NCBI GenBank assembly: GCA_013339895.1
Contig: JABACO010000020.1
Coordinates: 7,863,352-7,927,351 of the forward strand
Direction of reading: 5' to 3'
Length of the DNA: 64,000 nt
Source: Ephydatia muelleri
Lineage: Eukaryota > Porifera > Demospongiae > Spongillida > Spongillidae
Position numbers and translations under genes: made by a program
The notes under the pieces: generated by a model
Database searches by the model: none
Told to the model about the DNA's origin: nothing
The model's input: the letters and a program-made list of their open reading frames with translations, nothing else
In this document: positions 10,664 to 22,502 of the stretch, one piece after another
Layout: each line of letters opens with the position of its first letter
Numbering within the stretch: position 1 is the stretch's first letter

Positions 10664-13156
10664 GAAAATTTTAGTTGATTACATTGACCAAGTGAGTTCT
10701 AAAGTTGATGATGTTGAAATAATAGGATGTTACACATATCCTCATAAACCAGATTGCATAACTCCAACACATTCATGGATGACAGCTTCCAGCAACTTCT
10801 TGTCAAATATTTTATGTAAACAAGTTTCTATTAATGAAGAACAGTTAATTCGTAGAAAACTAGCAGGAATATCTCCCCTCTGCCGTCATCATATAAAATG
10901 AGATGGGAATTGTTTATTTAGAGCAATGAGTAAATTTATTCTTGGGGCTGAATCCAGTCACCTAGATTTGCATAACAGTATTGTGGTTTTTATGGAACTA
11001 CCAAGCAATAGCCACCAATTTGAGCAGCGGTTTGGTTTTGGACCAAAACTAAGATACATATCAAATACATAATTATATAGAACAAAGTTGCATCAATGTT
11101 GTATACACTTATGGAACAGACTTTGAAATAGTTGTTTTTGCAACAATGATGCAAGCTAAAGTAATGGTATACTCTTGTGAACATAACACCTGGTGTCAAT
11201 ACGAACCGGTATTTTCAAATTCTACTTGTTTGTCACATAAAGAAAGGTTTCTCTTACATATTATACATGAAAAGGAACACTATGATCTCTGTGTACCTCC
11301 GATATCAGGCTAGTATTCTATTTTTAGGCAAAGTCATGTTTGCTGATTGCACAAAAATCAACTGTTCCCATTCTGGCACAAATTCACACAAGAACATCAT
11401 TTTGCAATGCATCTAGTTTGCTAAATTGAGTGCTATCATAATGCCTCCCCTCCCTGTCGAGAGAGCCCTCTTATTATAGACCACCAAACTATTTGAGAAC
11501 AAGTACACCAACATCATCGAGATGGCCCACCGCTAATGATCACAGCTGCATTTTTGCATGGATCCTCACAGCAGTACCATTTGGAGCAGTTCCAACATTC
11601 AACAGAGTGGTTCCTGGTCATGTTTCCACTTGGAGGATTGGTCATGTGAACACATTGTCTTGCCGAGCACTGTGTTCAGGTCCATGTGTGGAAGGCTCTA
11701 GTCTCACAGCGTGTCATGTGCTTATGTACTTTGTTATAGAGTTTTGCCATTAACTGTGTAAAGTCTTAGAACACTCTGGCAATCTGATACGTTCAGCTCC
11801 CAAGGTTCAAGACATTGTGTGTGTGTGTATGTGTTGTGTGTGTGTGTGTGTGTGTATTGATTGTACTATGCAAGGTGTTGATTTATGTTCAAACATGCCT
11901 AAGTTCTAATAACTGAGTCAGTGCTTGGAATATCTTGATCCAGATGCTATACTGCTGATCGGATTAGCGTATATCATACAACAAAATTACCGTAATTCTG
12001 TGGTTACGTCGATATAGTGTCATTGAATATCATTATATACACACCAACAAACACACACCAACCAACACACACACAAACATACACATGCACACACACATAC
12101 ACACACTGTATAAAGTGTGAAAGTATACAATCACAGCATTGACATGTGGACAATCAAAGAAGATGAAGTCTTGTTGGTTATTAATCGTTGTTTCCATGGA
12201 GACTATGCATGAAGTGAATGCTTAGGGCCCGCCCCACAAGCTCAGGCCAAGAGGTGCAGGATAGTTACGACAGTGCTATTGGATTCGTCTTTTCGTCCAC
12301 CTTGGGAGAAAAATTTTGGCTCATGTATGCATGTGTGTGTGTGTGCACATGCACACACACATGCACACAGCAAAAACAGAGTGATGCTTTTCACTCTTTG
12401 TCACTCCGGCTCAGAGTGAAAAAAAAAATGGAGTGACTTTCACTCTTTTTACGCTACGCGCTAAATAGTGTGACGGAGTAAATTGATACGGAGTCTTTCA
12501 TGTAGCGTGCCGTATATTAAAGAGGAAACTTAATTAGATTGGGACCTTCTTATCTCGTGCCCAGACCTTAAATATGTCACACTGCTGCAGATCAATGACA
12601 TCATCATTAAGGGTCACTCGTCTTGTACCCAGACCTAAAGACGTCACAGTGATGAAGATCAATGATGTCATCGCTCTCTTCTCGTGCTCAGACCCTAAAG
12701 CACGTCAAGGGTCCCTTGTCTCGTGTCCAGACCTAAATAGGCCACACATGAATGACATCACCGATACGCCTAACTGCAAAACGCAGAGGGGGACCCCCCC
12801 GCCCCCTTTTTGAAAGATTGTCCACGTAGATAACACTGTTTAATAACAGTTGGCAAAGGTTTCGTATACGGGCGGGGAGGCCGGAGGTGGATCGAGGCGC
12901 TTGAAGGGCAAGACAGACTGACACTTGCACTGACATGGTTATAGCTAGTTAGGCGTAGCCCGACCATCGCGTATGGGCGGAAGGTCGGGTACCAAACCCG
13001 CACAGTTTTTGTACAGGCTGCAACAGGGATTGCAGTCCAATCAGAATGCAGCATTTCGATGCGGGCAATTATCACTTAATCAACATACACAAGTGTTTAT
13101 TCATTCAATGTACAGCTGTTGCAAGAGAGTTGTATGGAGATAACAGTAGTGCAATG
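10664..13156. other. Non-coding stretch at outer visible part of left arm
   Basis: No recognisable gene. It contains a TG-rich tract near 11818-11855, a CA-rich tract near 12045-12105, alternating purine-pyrimidine sequence near 12338-12370, and an imperfect tandem array (12553-12770). From 10797 on it is duplicated in reverse at the window's right end. Confidence 0.6.
12553..12770. repeat. Imperfect tandem array of about 60-bp units
   Basis: About four degenerate units share TCTCGTG-CCCAGACC-TAAA, often with GATCAATGACATCATC. Starts are near 12553, 12618, 12680 and 12719, and the third and fourth units are shortened. The GACATCATC/GATGTCATC cores resemble bZIP-type sites, but that may be chance. 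Confidence 0.55.
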
Positions 13157-13197
13157 TGTGATCGAGGCGGCCATGGAACTAGGCTACTCTTCAATGA
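13157..13197. repeat. 41-bp inverted copy of the RecQ fragment's start
   Basis: 13157-13197 is the reverse complement of 13590-13630, the first coding bases of the helicase fragment (encoding about EAAMELGYSSM). It sits exactly where the fragment's second exon breaks off, so the gene piece is capped by its own beginning in reverse. Confidence 0.88.
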
Positions 13198-13632
13198 CGC
13201 ATATTCCTCCATCTGTTACTGCCTATGAGCATCTCTGGTGTGAAAAACACCAACTGGAAATTTCCCTGTGAGACTTCATCAAGAACTGACTTGTCAGTAA
13301 CCTCACCAGTGACATAGGTTGTTTTTAGGCCTTTAATGGAATAGGTAGAAACCTGTTTTAAAATGATTTAATGGTTTATAAATAAAGCATCCATTTCCTG
13401 ATCTTACCTGGTCTTTCATGATGGCCACTAGAGGGGAAACTACAACGACAATGGAATAGCCCCGCTCTTTCTTCTGACAATTATCAAACGCCACTGGCAA
13501 GCAGAGGCTTTTACCAAAACCCGTGGGTAGAATAGCAAATACGTCCCTGCCTTCAATTAGAGTCACAGCTACTTTGACCTGTTCAGGCTTCATTGAAGAG
13601 TAGCCTAGTTCCATGGCCGCCTCGATCACACC
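13192..13632 (-). pseudogene. RecQ-family helicase fragment (left-arm copy)
   Basis: Mirror of 61165-61605, transcribed toward the window start. The first coding segment spans 13632-13408 and the second 13352-13192, with an intron between. See the right-arm copy for domains. The sequence agrees with that copy throughout, so both lack the same helicase motifs. Confidence 0.75.
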
Positions 13633-14638
13633 ATAGATAGTATAATACATGGATTGGAAACGCTGTACATTAATACGTACGTGACGTCACTTACCGCGTC
13701 TACTCCGTGACTCGTTTTTGAGGTGTTTGAAATAGTTGTGAGTTTTGTCAAACAGGGTTTCGTTTAGGTGTTGTCATACTTTAACGTACATCAAATAGTC
13801 TGTGGTACCAACAAGAAGGAAGGTAAGTGTTTTGTATTGTATGTCTACGTGTCATATTAGGACACGGTCCTAGACCGCCCATGTATTTGGTAGTGTAATT
13901 TTCCTCATTGAACACAAGAACTTTAAAACACGTCTTATGTCCTGTCACTTGCTGTATAGCAGCAAGTATTGCTCTGGGGCATTTTTAAGGCTTGAGAACG
14001 ATTGCACGCGAAGTTAGAGTCAAGCATACGCGTATTCTGTGATACAAATGGTCACTATTTATGTGATTTTTTTGACGAAACCTTTACAATCCACGAACTA
14101 CAAATTACTTGGTATAGATGTACAATGACCCTAGAGTTGTTCAGTTGGCATATCAACATTTAAGCGGTCGTTTCTATTGCAGCTTCTACTATTGTGTGAT
14201 CACCAATGCCACGTAAATTTCGTCTGGGCCTGCCCAGAAAGAATTTTTCGAGCTATTTCTTTAGCCAACTTCAGTCGTGGGGTGTTTAGTCCAAACCCTT
14301 CATCCTCCAATACAGAGGAAAGTGCACTCCGAATAACACCTGTAGACATTCAGTAGACTGTATAGTTTACGGAAGTCGAAACGCGCATGAAACTCCGTAA
14401 TCTTTCTCGTTTCCAATCCATGTATTATACTATCTATGATCACACACTGTTGGCTGTGACAATCCTCAGTGCCCAATTCAATGATATCACATTGCGTGTC
14501 TAGAGTTAGACTATGTTCCAAGGGGCAAATGGTACTGCCCTGATTGCAAACCACAGTACAAATAAAAAAAAGTGAAAGTTGTAATTTGTGTTTACTGCAT
14601 TACATGTGAGTATGTTGCATATGTTATTTAGTGTGGAG
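13633..14638. other. Spacer between RecQ fragment and THAP transposase (left arm)
   Basis: No recognisable gene. It is bracketed by a 31-bp inverted pair at 13632-13662 and 14408-14438 (CATAGATAGTATAATACATG...). The inner 0.75 kb is AT-rich. The bases beside the pair also share GTGTGATC, the same motif found at the RecQ fold-back junction. Confidence 0.6.
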
Positions 14639-16404
14639 TCAAGTGTGTTGTATATGTGCATGGGTAAGAAGAACAACAGATGTGCAAGCATTGCAGAGAG
14701 CTGCACAGACTGTAAAAATACAATCAATGGAAGTTTTGTCGTCAGTGGGTGTCTTCTCATTAAGCATGCTGATTGGAATAACACCTTCAAGAAGCTTATA
14801 CTTCTTTTTCATCTGACCAATTACTCGCTCAACACGTATTCTAACGTGAGATATTTCTCGTGCATAATCACTTCATTGCGAGATAATTGCTTCTTCCCTT
14901 TCGTAAACGGAGGACAGCACAACGTAGCACAATATAGCCCTACACTATCTTCAGTTGTAAAACCTCTATCAGCGAGAACAAGATCACCATGTTCTAGTTT
15001 ATCAAGAACACCACTATGTTCTGTGATGAATTTGTCAGAAGCTCGCCCTCCCCATGCTTCAGAAATAAAGGAAATTGTTCCTGGAGGAGTTACTGCAATT
15101 AGCACTTTGATTGTGTTGTGGTGTTTATATTCACTCCATGTATGTGATCTTGCCTGCAGATTTGCTGGACGCTCAATGAATACTTCTGTGCAGTCCAAAA
15201 TGCAAATGCAGTTTTTGAAAAACTTTCTGAACACCATTGGCATACTTGTCATCATTTGCTCCCTAGATGGCCAGTGAATCAAGAAACTGAGTTGTTCTGC
15301 CATGGTGTAAATCCATTTCCTAAACACATTAGAAACAGTTAATTGTGACTCACAAAATCTGTATGCTAGATCCTGTTCTTCAAGGTTCAGCCTAAGCTTA
15401 ATCAAAACCAACAATATCTCTTGGAAACGACTCAGTTTGCCTATGAAAGGTATTCCTGATGATACAAACTTAACTATGAAGTCAAGCATAGAAAATGTAG
15501 GGAGCCCAGTGTAAAAGTTGACTTTTTTGTCATCATCCTTCAAATGCTGTTCTGATAATGGTCCTATACATTCCTGAAGCTTGAGCTTATTAACCCTCAG
15601 GTTTACACAGCTATAACATTGATTCGTTTCCTCTGTCTGAACACCGCCATGTATCATAGCTGGATATTTCACATCTGCTTGGACCATCACAGCTTTTGTC
15701 AAAGGTTTTCCCCCAAATGTGTTGTCATCCATCAAAAGTTCTACCTGAATTGCATTGTCACTAACTGAAGGCACCACTTGAATACATTTGTCATTCTGTG
15801 AAGATTCATTAAATGTGACTGGGTTAACTTCAAAATGTGCTTGCACCTGCACGTCTGTCACTGAAGGCTCCACGTGATGTGAAATGTCATCCACCTTGAT
15901 ATTCTTTGGGCTGCAATAGCATCTACTTGTAGTGCTACAAAAAAATGCATATATTGAAACAGTTAAGTTATCCATGCCGATGATGCATATGTACATGTTT
16001 TATCCTTTTCCATGGCGGTGCAAGCAACAGATGTGCTACTTTTACGTTTTGTTTCTGTAGTCTGTACATATTTCTTTAGCTCCCTTTTGAGCTTTTCCTT
16101 ACTTGGACCATCCACTTCATCAAAAATGCTTGGAACGAAGTCAGGATGCAGTGGATCGAGACTAGTATGACCTAGTAACGACCAAGAGTGTGATAATGCA
16201 TCTATTGTTTGGCGTGAAATCGGTACCTGATATGAAATGATCGCTGCAAAGCATATGCGAGTCAGTTGGGACAAAGCTTTGCCAACGAATTTCGGAGATC
16301 CAGAGCATCCTATGACTAGGATCCAACGGGAACCGATAAAATTTGATCGGAGAGCCAGCATTCTTTTTGTTTCTACAACCTGGAGCGCAGCAACTCAATA
16401 CCAT
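14639..16404 (-). pseudogene. THAP + DDE_Tnp_4 transposase (left-arm copy)
   Basis: Mirror of 58393-60158. The THAP zinc finger is coded at 16404-16206 and the DDE domain at about 15935-14639. Both frame breaks described for the right copy occur here at the mirrored positions. The long plus-strand frame 14588-15277 is only its antisense. Confidence 0.85.
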
Positions 16405-16584
16405 CGTCTAAGTCAAATCCTCCAATACATTGAACTAGTACAACGTCACGTACATTGATACGTATTGTAATGGAATTCATCTTTTATGGAATAAGGTCTA
16501 TTGTACATTTGATGCTTCCACCGTTTGTACCAGACGTTACCATACATGTAGATAGTTTAGAGATCTATATGTGTAAGCTCTTAT

Positions 16585-16702
16585 CAGGCCCATAGCCAGG
16601 GGGGGGGACGGGTCATTCTCCATCAATTGGGCCCTCTTTTTTTACACAATATTAACTAATGTAAATTTTCAATTCTCCTTATAGATATGTACACTTTCAC
16701 TT
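16585..16702 (+). repeat. Terminal inverted repeat, outer end (left arm)
   Basis: It begins CAGGCCCATAGCCAGG, then a G-run, then a block of about 90 bp (GGTCATTCTCC...CAATTGGGCCC...TATAGATATGTACAC) that recurs in reverse at 29308-29403. Confidence 0.88.
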
Positions 16703-16703
16703 G

Positions 16704-18484
16704 ATATATGTATACCACAAACCTCTTCGTTATGAAAATATCGAGCACGGAATATTTAATTACCGTTGTGACCTTTCATACTTTGCATTGATTTACCTTC
16801 TTCCTGGTGGGAATGTGTATCATTTTTGAATGATCTGAATACCTGTATCACATTTAACTGTTTGATGAACTTAAAATTATTCATAGGGGTTAACAGGGTT
16901 GGCCATTATCACTAAATGTTGGTAAAAATTTTATGGTTTGGAAGTACCATATCTCCAAATGACACCAAAACGGAAGGGTTACTAGTTTGTATCAGGATCA
17001 CCTTACTTACCAAACCCGGTTCTGGGATTCTTCAGGGTGTGGCCATTACACCTTGCTAAACTCCTGACTTCATCTATTCATCACAACAGAGTTGGCTAAT
17101 AGTTGACCACAAAGTTTACTTAATGATACACCAAACATGGACATGACAATGTACATACAGTCTATTGTCGTTCTGCTAACAACCTTTTTGCTTCTGTCAT
17201 TTCTTTCTTTGTTAACGTGTACGTGCGCCCTGTGGCTGTAACAGGGTCAACTTTGCTTAGTATGTCAGAGGGGTCATCATGCATGATATCTGGTTCAGGG
17301 TAGATAAATGATGGTGATGGGATACATGGATGCAGAAACATCACAGTGACAGTATGTTCCAAGTGATCTACTGATTTGGCATAGCCTAGCCAACATGACC
17401 CATTGTAGTTCACAGTTATATATCCTGTAATGGCTGTTATCTGAATGTGGTTTGCATGATGTATGGAGGTAGTCTTCTCATGTCTGGAATTACTGCTGGT
17501 GGAAAATGACCTCACTTCCATGATATCAGCAGGCAATGGTTTTGCACAATGGATTTGGTGCATGCCAGGAATCGTCTTACTATGCTTAAGCCTCTCCTGC
17601 AGATTTTGAGCTTCGCAATCGTATTCTACACAGGTGGCAAAGGCAAAGTGCATTCCTCTGATCTCCTCTACTGCAAACCTGTACAGGTCATTGGGAGTAA
17701 GTATGTGGCCACTGTATATCTGCTGAAGACTCGCTTTGGTTGCAAGTCTCTTGAGTGTTCCACCCTCTCCATCTCCAGCTGATTGGGTCATGTTGGCTAG
17801 GCTATGCCAAATCAGTAGATCACTTGGAACATACTGTCACTGTGATGTTTCTGCATCCATGTATCCCATCACCATCATTATCTACTCTGAACCACCAGAT
17901 ATCATGGATGATGACCCCTCTGACATACTAAGCAAAGTTGACCCTGTTACAGCCACAGGGCGCACGTACACGTTAACAAAGAAAGAAATGACAGAAGCAA
18001 AAAGGTTGTTAGCAGAACGACAATAGACTGTATGTACATTGTCATGTCCATGTTTGGTGTGTCATTAAGTAAACTTTGTGGTCAACTATTAGCCAACTCT
18101 ATTGTGATGAATAGATGAAGTCAGGAGTTTAGCAAGGTGTAATGGCCACACCCTGAAGAATCCCAGAACCGGATTTGGTAAGTAAGGTGATCCTGATACA
18201 AACTAGTAACCCTTCCGTTTTGGTGTCATTTGGAGATATGGTACTTCCAAACCATAAAATTTTTACCAACATTTAGTGATAATGGCCAACCCTGTTAACC
18301 CCTATGAATAATTTTAAGTTCATCAAACAGTTAAATGTGATACAGGTATTCAGATCATTCAAAAATGATACACATTCCCACCAGGAAGAAGGTAAATCAA
18401 TGCATAGTATGAAAGGTCACAACGGTAATTAAATATTCCGTGCTCGATATTTTCATAACGAAGAGGTTTGTGGTATACATATAT
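16704..18484. repeat. Nested 0.7-kb palindrome (left-arm copy)
   Basis: 16704-17402 and 17784-18484 are inverted copies about 99% alike (roughly six substitutions and two small indels seen), separated by 381 bp. The second arm stops exactly at the 5-bp duplication flanking the BEL element (18480-18484). The first begins one base after the transposon's terminal repeat. The spacer and first arm carry the truncated third protein. Confidence 0.92.
17162..17791 (-). pseudogene. C-terminal half of a transposon protein with SH3/Tudor-like segment (left-arm copy)
   Basis: Mirror of 57006-57635, 209 codons. An inverted partial copy of its last 60 or so codons is open on the plus strand (17850-18026), because it lies in the nested palindrome. 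The right-arm entry gives the domains. Confidence 0.65.
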
Positions 18485-18608
18485 TGTGCAAAACTACAGT
18501 GGAACGCGATTTCTCTAGATCCTATCGCTAGCGTGCGCGACGACTTCTCTCTCTAATGTCACTCAATCAATCACGTGTGCATACAATAACTAACACAAAT
18601 AATTGACA
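18485..18608 (-). repeat. BEL 3' LTR (left arm)
   Basis: 124 bp, TGTCAA...GCACA on the minus strand. It differs from the 5' LTR by nine substitutions, all transitions, and an extra ATTG unit. Confidence 0.92.
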
Positions 18609-18655
18609 CTCCCCCTTGACTAGCCCACGCTAGTCAACAATAAAGTAATTGCAAG

Positions 18656-21600
18656 TCAATCGTTTTCTTCAGCAGTCAATTCCTCAAGTCTGTATCTTGC
18701 AAGTTGAGCAGCTGCTCTGCGTGGACAGGATACAGTTTCAGTAGTATCAGTCTCCTCCACCTCAGAAGTGTGTGCAACTGCGGTCTCTGGTTGGGGTACT
18801 GGATCAGATGAGACTGGCACACTAGTTTCTAAAGGGTACAGTTGCTGGATAGTCCGCCTCAATAGTGTTGACTTAGAACCAGATGAAACACGAAGAGAGG
18901 CTCCCCTTACATTACCATCTGAACTCTGTAGTAATGACTCCACCCTTCCCATTCTCCACATAGTTCTGGGCTGGTCAGCATCATAAATCAGCACAACGTC
19001 TCCAGCAGCAACCTTACTCCTTGCAGGTTTTACTCTTGCACCATAGGCATGATACTCTCTCAGTCCGGCGAGATATTCAGATCTCCACCTTCTCCAGAAA
19101 CATTCCATAACACGATTCAAATGCCTCATGCGTCTGGTGAGGTCAGCCTTGATGTCACCACTCCCAAACTCTGGGTCCTCTTCACAAGTTGCTGGAGCCT
19201 GCAAGGTGAGTAATCGACGGCCAGTCAGCAAATGCGATGGTGTTAATGGTTCATCAAAGTCTTCCGCTGACAAGTAGGAGATGGGGTGGGAGTTGAGTGT
19301 AGCTTCAACTTCAACCAGAACTGTCAATAACTCATCATACGTCCACCTTGTTCTCCCAATTACCTTTTTCATGCATCTCTTCACTGATTGGATGATCCTT
19401 TCATAGAATCCACCCCACCATGGAGCCTTTTCGAGAATGAACGTCCACTCGATGTGTGAGACACTGAGATACTGCTGTACTTCAGGTGCCTTCTGTGGAG
19501 CCAAAAGAATCTTGTTTGCAGACTTGAAGGTCTTGCTATTATCTGACACTATCCTTTGAGGGGTACCATGTCTAGCAGAAAATCGCCTTAGACAGCAGAT
19601 GAAAGCACTTGTGGTCAAATCTGGGACTAACTCCAAATGCACAGCCCTCACGGCACAACAGGTAAACAGGCAGATCCAAACTTTGCTGTCACCATTCTTG
19701 AGGTATAGCGGGCCTGCATAGTCCACTCCAGTTGCACTAAATGGAGGTGATTCCTGCACACGATAGTCAGGTTAAGGAGGTGGTGGTGGACCAGTGAATG
19801 GTCTTGAGTTATGTCGCCTGCAAATTCTGCATTCATTCAGAAGTCTCTGTACAAACTGCCGACCTCGCACAATCCAGTATCTTGAACGAAACTCTGTTAG
19901 TGTCTCTTTGACACCATTGTGCATCACTCTAGTGTGACAATCCTGCACCACCAATGCTGTCAAGTGATGTTTCCTATTGAGGAAGATAGGGTATTTGGTG
20001 TTCTCTTGCAGATCAGCATTGCCCAGTCTTCCTTTACACCTCCACACACCATCAGTGTCACAGTATAATCCAAGTTGCTTCTGCCAAGCATCGAATTGTT
20101 CATCTTGATTCAATGTCCTTTGTGATAGCTTCACCCAGTACAGTAATGCGCTCTCAATGTCTAATGCTGTTACAACACTGGAAGGAATGTTGGTGCGCTT
20201 GACCTTGGCCTTGAGAATGGAGATGAACTTTTGGATATATGCCGTCACCCTCAGGAGATGACTCAAGGTACTGAAATGCTCACAGGTAATGACTGGTTCG
20301 TACTGACAGCAACCTTGAGTAATCAAAACGGAGTGTGCCATAAGATCCTTAACCTTCATCTCTGACAGGCATTCCTCTGGAATTGAAGTATCACTGTACT
20401 GAGGTTCGAATTCGTCATCAGCGATCCACTTGGGTCCATTCAACCACATCGAGCTATCAACTGTGTTGCATAGCCCTATTCCTCTTGAGGGTAGGTCCGC
20501 CAGATTTGTCTCTCCCGGGCAGTGATACCAGGAGTCCATAGGTACCAGAGTTCGAATCTCATCTACCCGATTCTGGACGAACTGTTTCCATTCCTTGCTG
20601 AAACCTCGTATCCAATATAAGGCAATCTTGGAGTCAGTGAAGCACACCATAATGTCGAATATCAGTTCTGGTTGTACTGCCTTTGTTATAGTTGACACAA
20701 GACGTGCCAAGAGGAGTGCAGCCAATAGCTCCAGCCGTGGAATTGTCTGTGCATTAAGAGGGGCGACTCTCGTTCTGGAGACCATGAAGCGTGTCATGCA
20801 CTGGTTTGGTGTCTTCATTTGTAAAAAGATGACCGCTGCATACGCCTTCTTAGAAGCATCACAGAAACCAAACAGGGTGCATGTATGGAGAGTAGATACA
20901 TCAATTCCAGAGAAGTAGTATCTAGGAATGCGAAGTGGCTGTGACTGTTTCAGGTTAGCCACTAACTCTCTCCACTTAATCAGTAGCTCCTCTGACAATG
21001 TCTCATCCCAGCCAATCCTTGCTGCACAAATGTCCTGAAACATGATTTTAAAGCAGACAGTAATGGGAGAAAGGAGACCTAATGGGTCATACACTCTAGC
21101 TGAAAGTCCAATTATGTTTCTCTTGGTAGGCGTAATGTCAGCAATGCTATCCAGGAGTGCACTTAGATCGCTCACAATTTGGTCATCAGTTGGTTTCCAT
21201 CGTACTCCCAGTATCTAAACGCTCTCATGAATGTTCACCCTGTCACCGAGGGTGTTCTTGGCATAAGACTCCTCATCAGATGTAACCGTGTTACACCCAA
21301 TTTCCCTTTCAGACTGCTGCTTCTCAAAAGACGACAGGGAATTTTGAAGTCTTGGGAGGTTTGTTACAAGCCTCCTCAAATTAAAACCTGCCTCTGCCAA
21401 CCGTTGCCGTGACTTCATTGCCAACTCTAGGGCTTCTTCTTCTGTATCTGCTCCTGATGTTATGTCATCAACGTAGACAGACCTGACGAATTGGTCCACA
21501 AATGATGGATCACTTGTTCTGTACCTTTCCATATGATATCTCAAGGTCGCATTGAGGAGGAAAGGGCTGGATGACACTCCAAATACAACGCGAGCAAATC

Positions 21601-22502
21601 TGAGAGTAACAAGCCTCGGTAAGTGGCTGCTGAGATCCTCAACCCATAAAAATCTCAGCGCATCACGATCTTCCTCTGAAACTGAGATCATTAAAAATGC
21701 CTTTTCGATATCACCAGACAGAGCTACACGATGCAGTCGGAAGCGGAGTATGATGTCTAATATATTCTGTCCAAAGGTTGGGTCCAGCAAACAGACAGTC
21801 ATTGAGCGATGGTCCTCCACTTCGTGCAGAGGCATCGTACACTATTCGTAATTTGGTCGTCTGTTTGTCCTCCCGAATGACTGCATGATGTGGAATGTAG
21901 TGTGTTCTTCCGACAATCCCACTGTCTTGTGCTTCGACTACCTCCACAATGCCACACTTTATCTGATCTTGGATAACTGCATCATACTGGTTCAAGATAT
22001 CAGGACTCTGTCGAAGTCGTCTCAGCAAATTGAACAGTCTATCTTTACTGAGTTCATAGTTGTCTGGAAGTAGAGGGTGTGGTTCCTTCCATGGAAGATG
22101 TACGCAGTAGCGACCATCTTGTAATGAGATGTTCTTAGTGAATCTGCTATAAATGCAGTCCTCTCCTCTTATCCCCATGGTGTCCAGATCCCAAAACGCT
22201 TGGAGTTTCTTGTCAAGACTAGCCAGATCCAACTGATCTGTACATCCCACCTTCAGAACATGAGAGCTCACAAAGTTTGAGATTGTTGTCTGACTGAATC
22301 CAGGGACAGGTCCTGAAAGCACCCATCCAAATCTTGTCTCTACAGCTGTAGGTCCAACTCGGCCATGCTTAATCCTTCCCGTTGCTACCTTCCAGTAGTA
22401 GTCGGCACCTATCAAGACATCAATCTCTGACCTTTCTGAAGGGTCTGCATCTGCTAGGTCCAATCCGTGTAAGTACGAGAAACGTTCTACAGCCACTTCC
22501 AT
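18656..22502 (-). pseudogene. BEL/Pao pol, broken (left-arm copy)
   Basis: Mirror of 52295-56141. Open segments are 22502-21711, 21835-21215, 21175-19772 and 19759-18656. Reverse transcriptase, RNase H, integrase and the C-terminal DUF5641-type domain occur in that order. Confidence 0.93.

Noticed and set aside
14588..15277. 229-codon plus-strand frame
   Set aside because: It is exactly antisense to the catalytic domain of the THAP transposase, whose motifs explain the sequence.
14639..16404. Assigning terminal repeats and a YqaJ partner to the THAP transposase
   Set aside because: The flanks show only the 31-bp inverted pair on one side of the gene, and no YqaJ-like frame exists nearby.
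17736..18026. Independent 96-codon gene on the plus strand
   Set aside because: Its C-terminal part is the reversed copy of the neighbouring protein's end within the nested palindrome. The first residues are spacer sequence.
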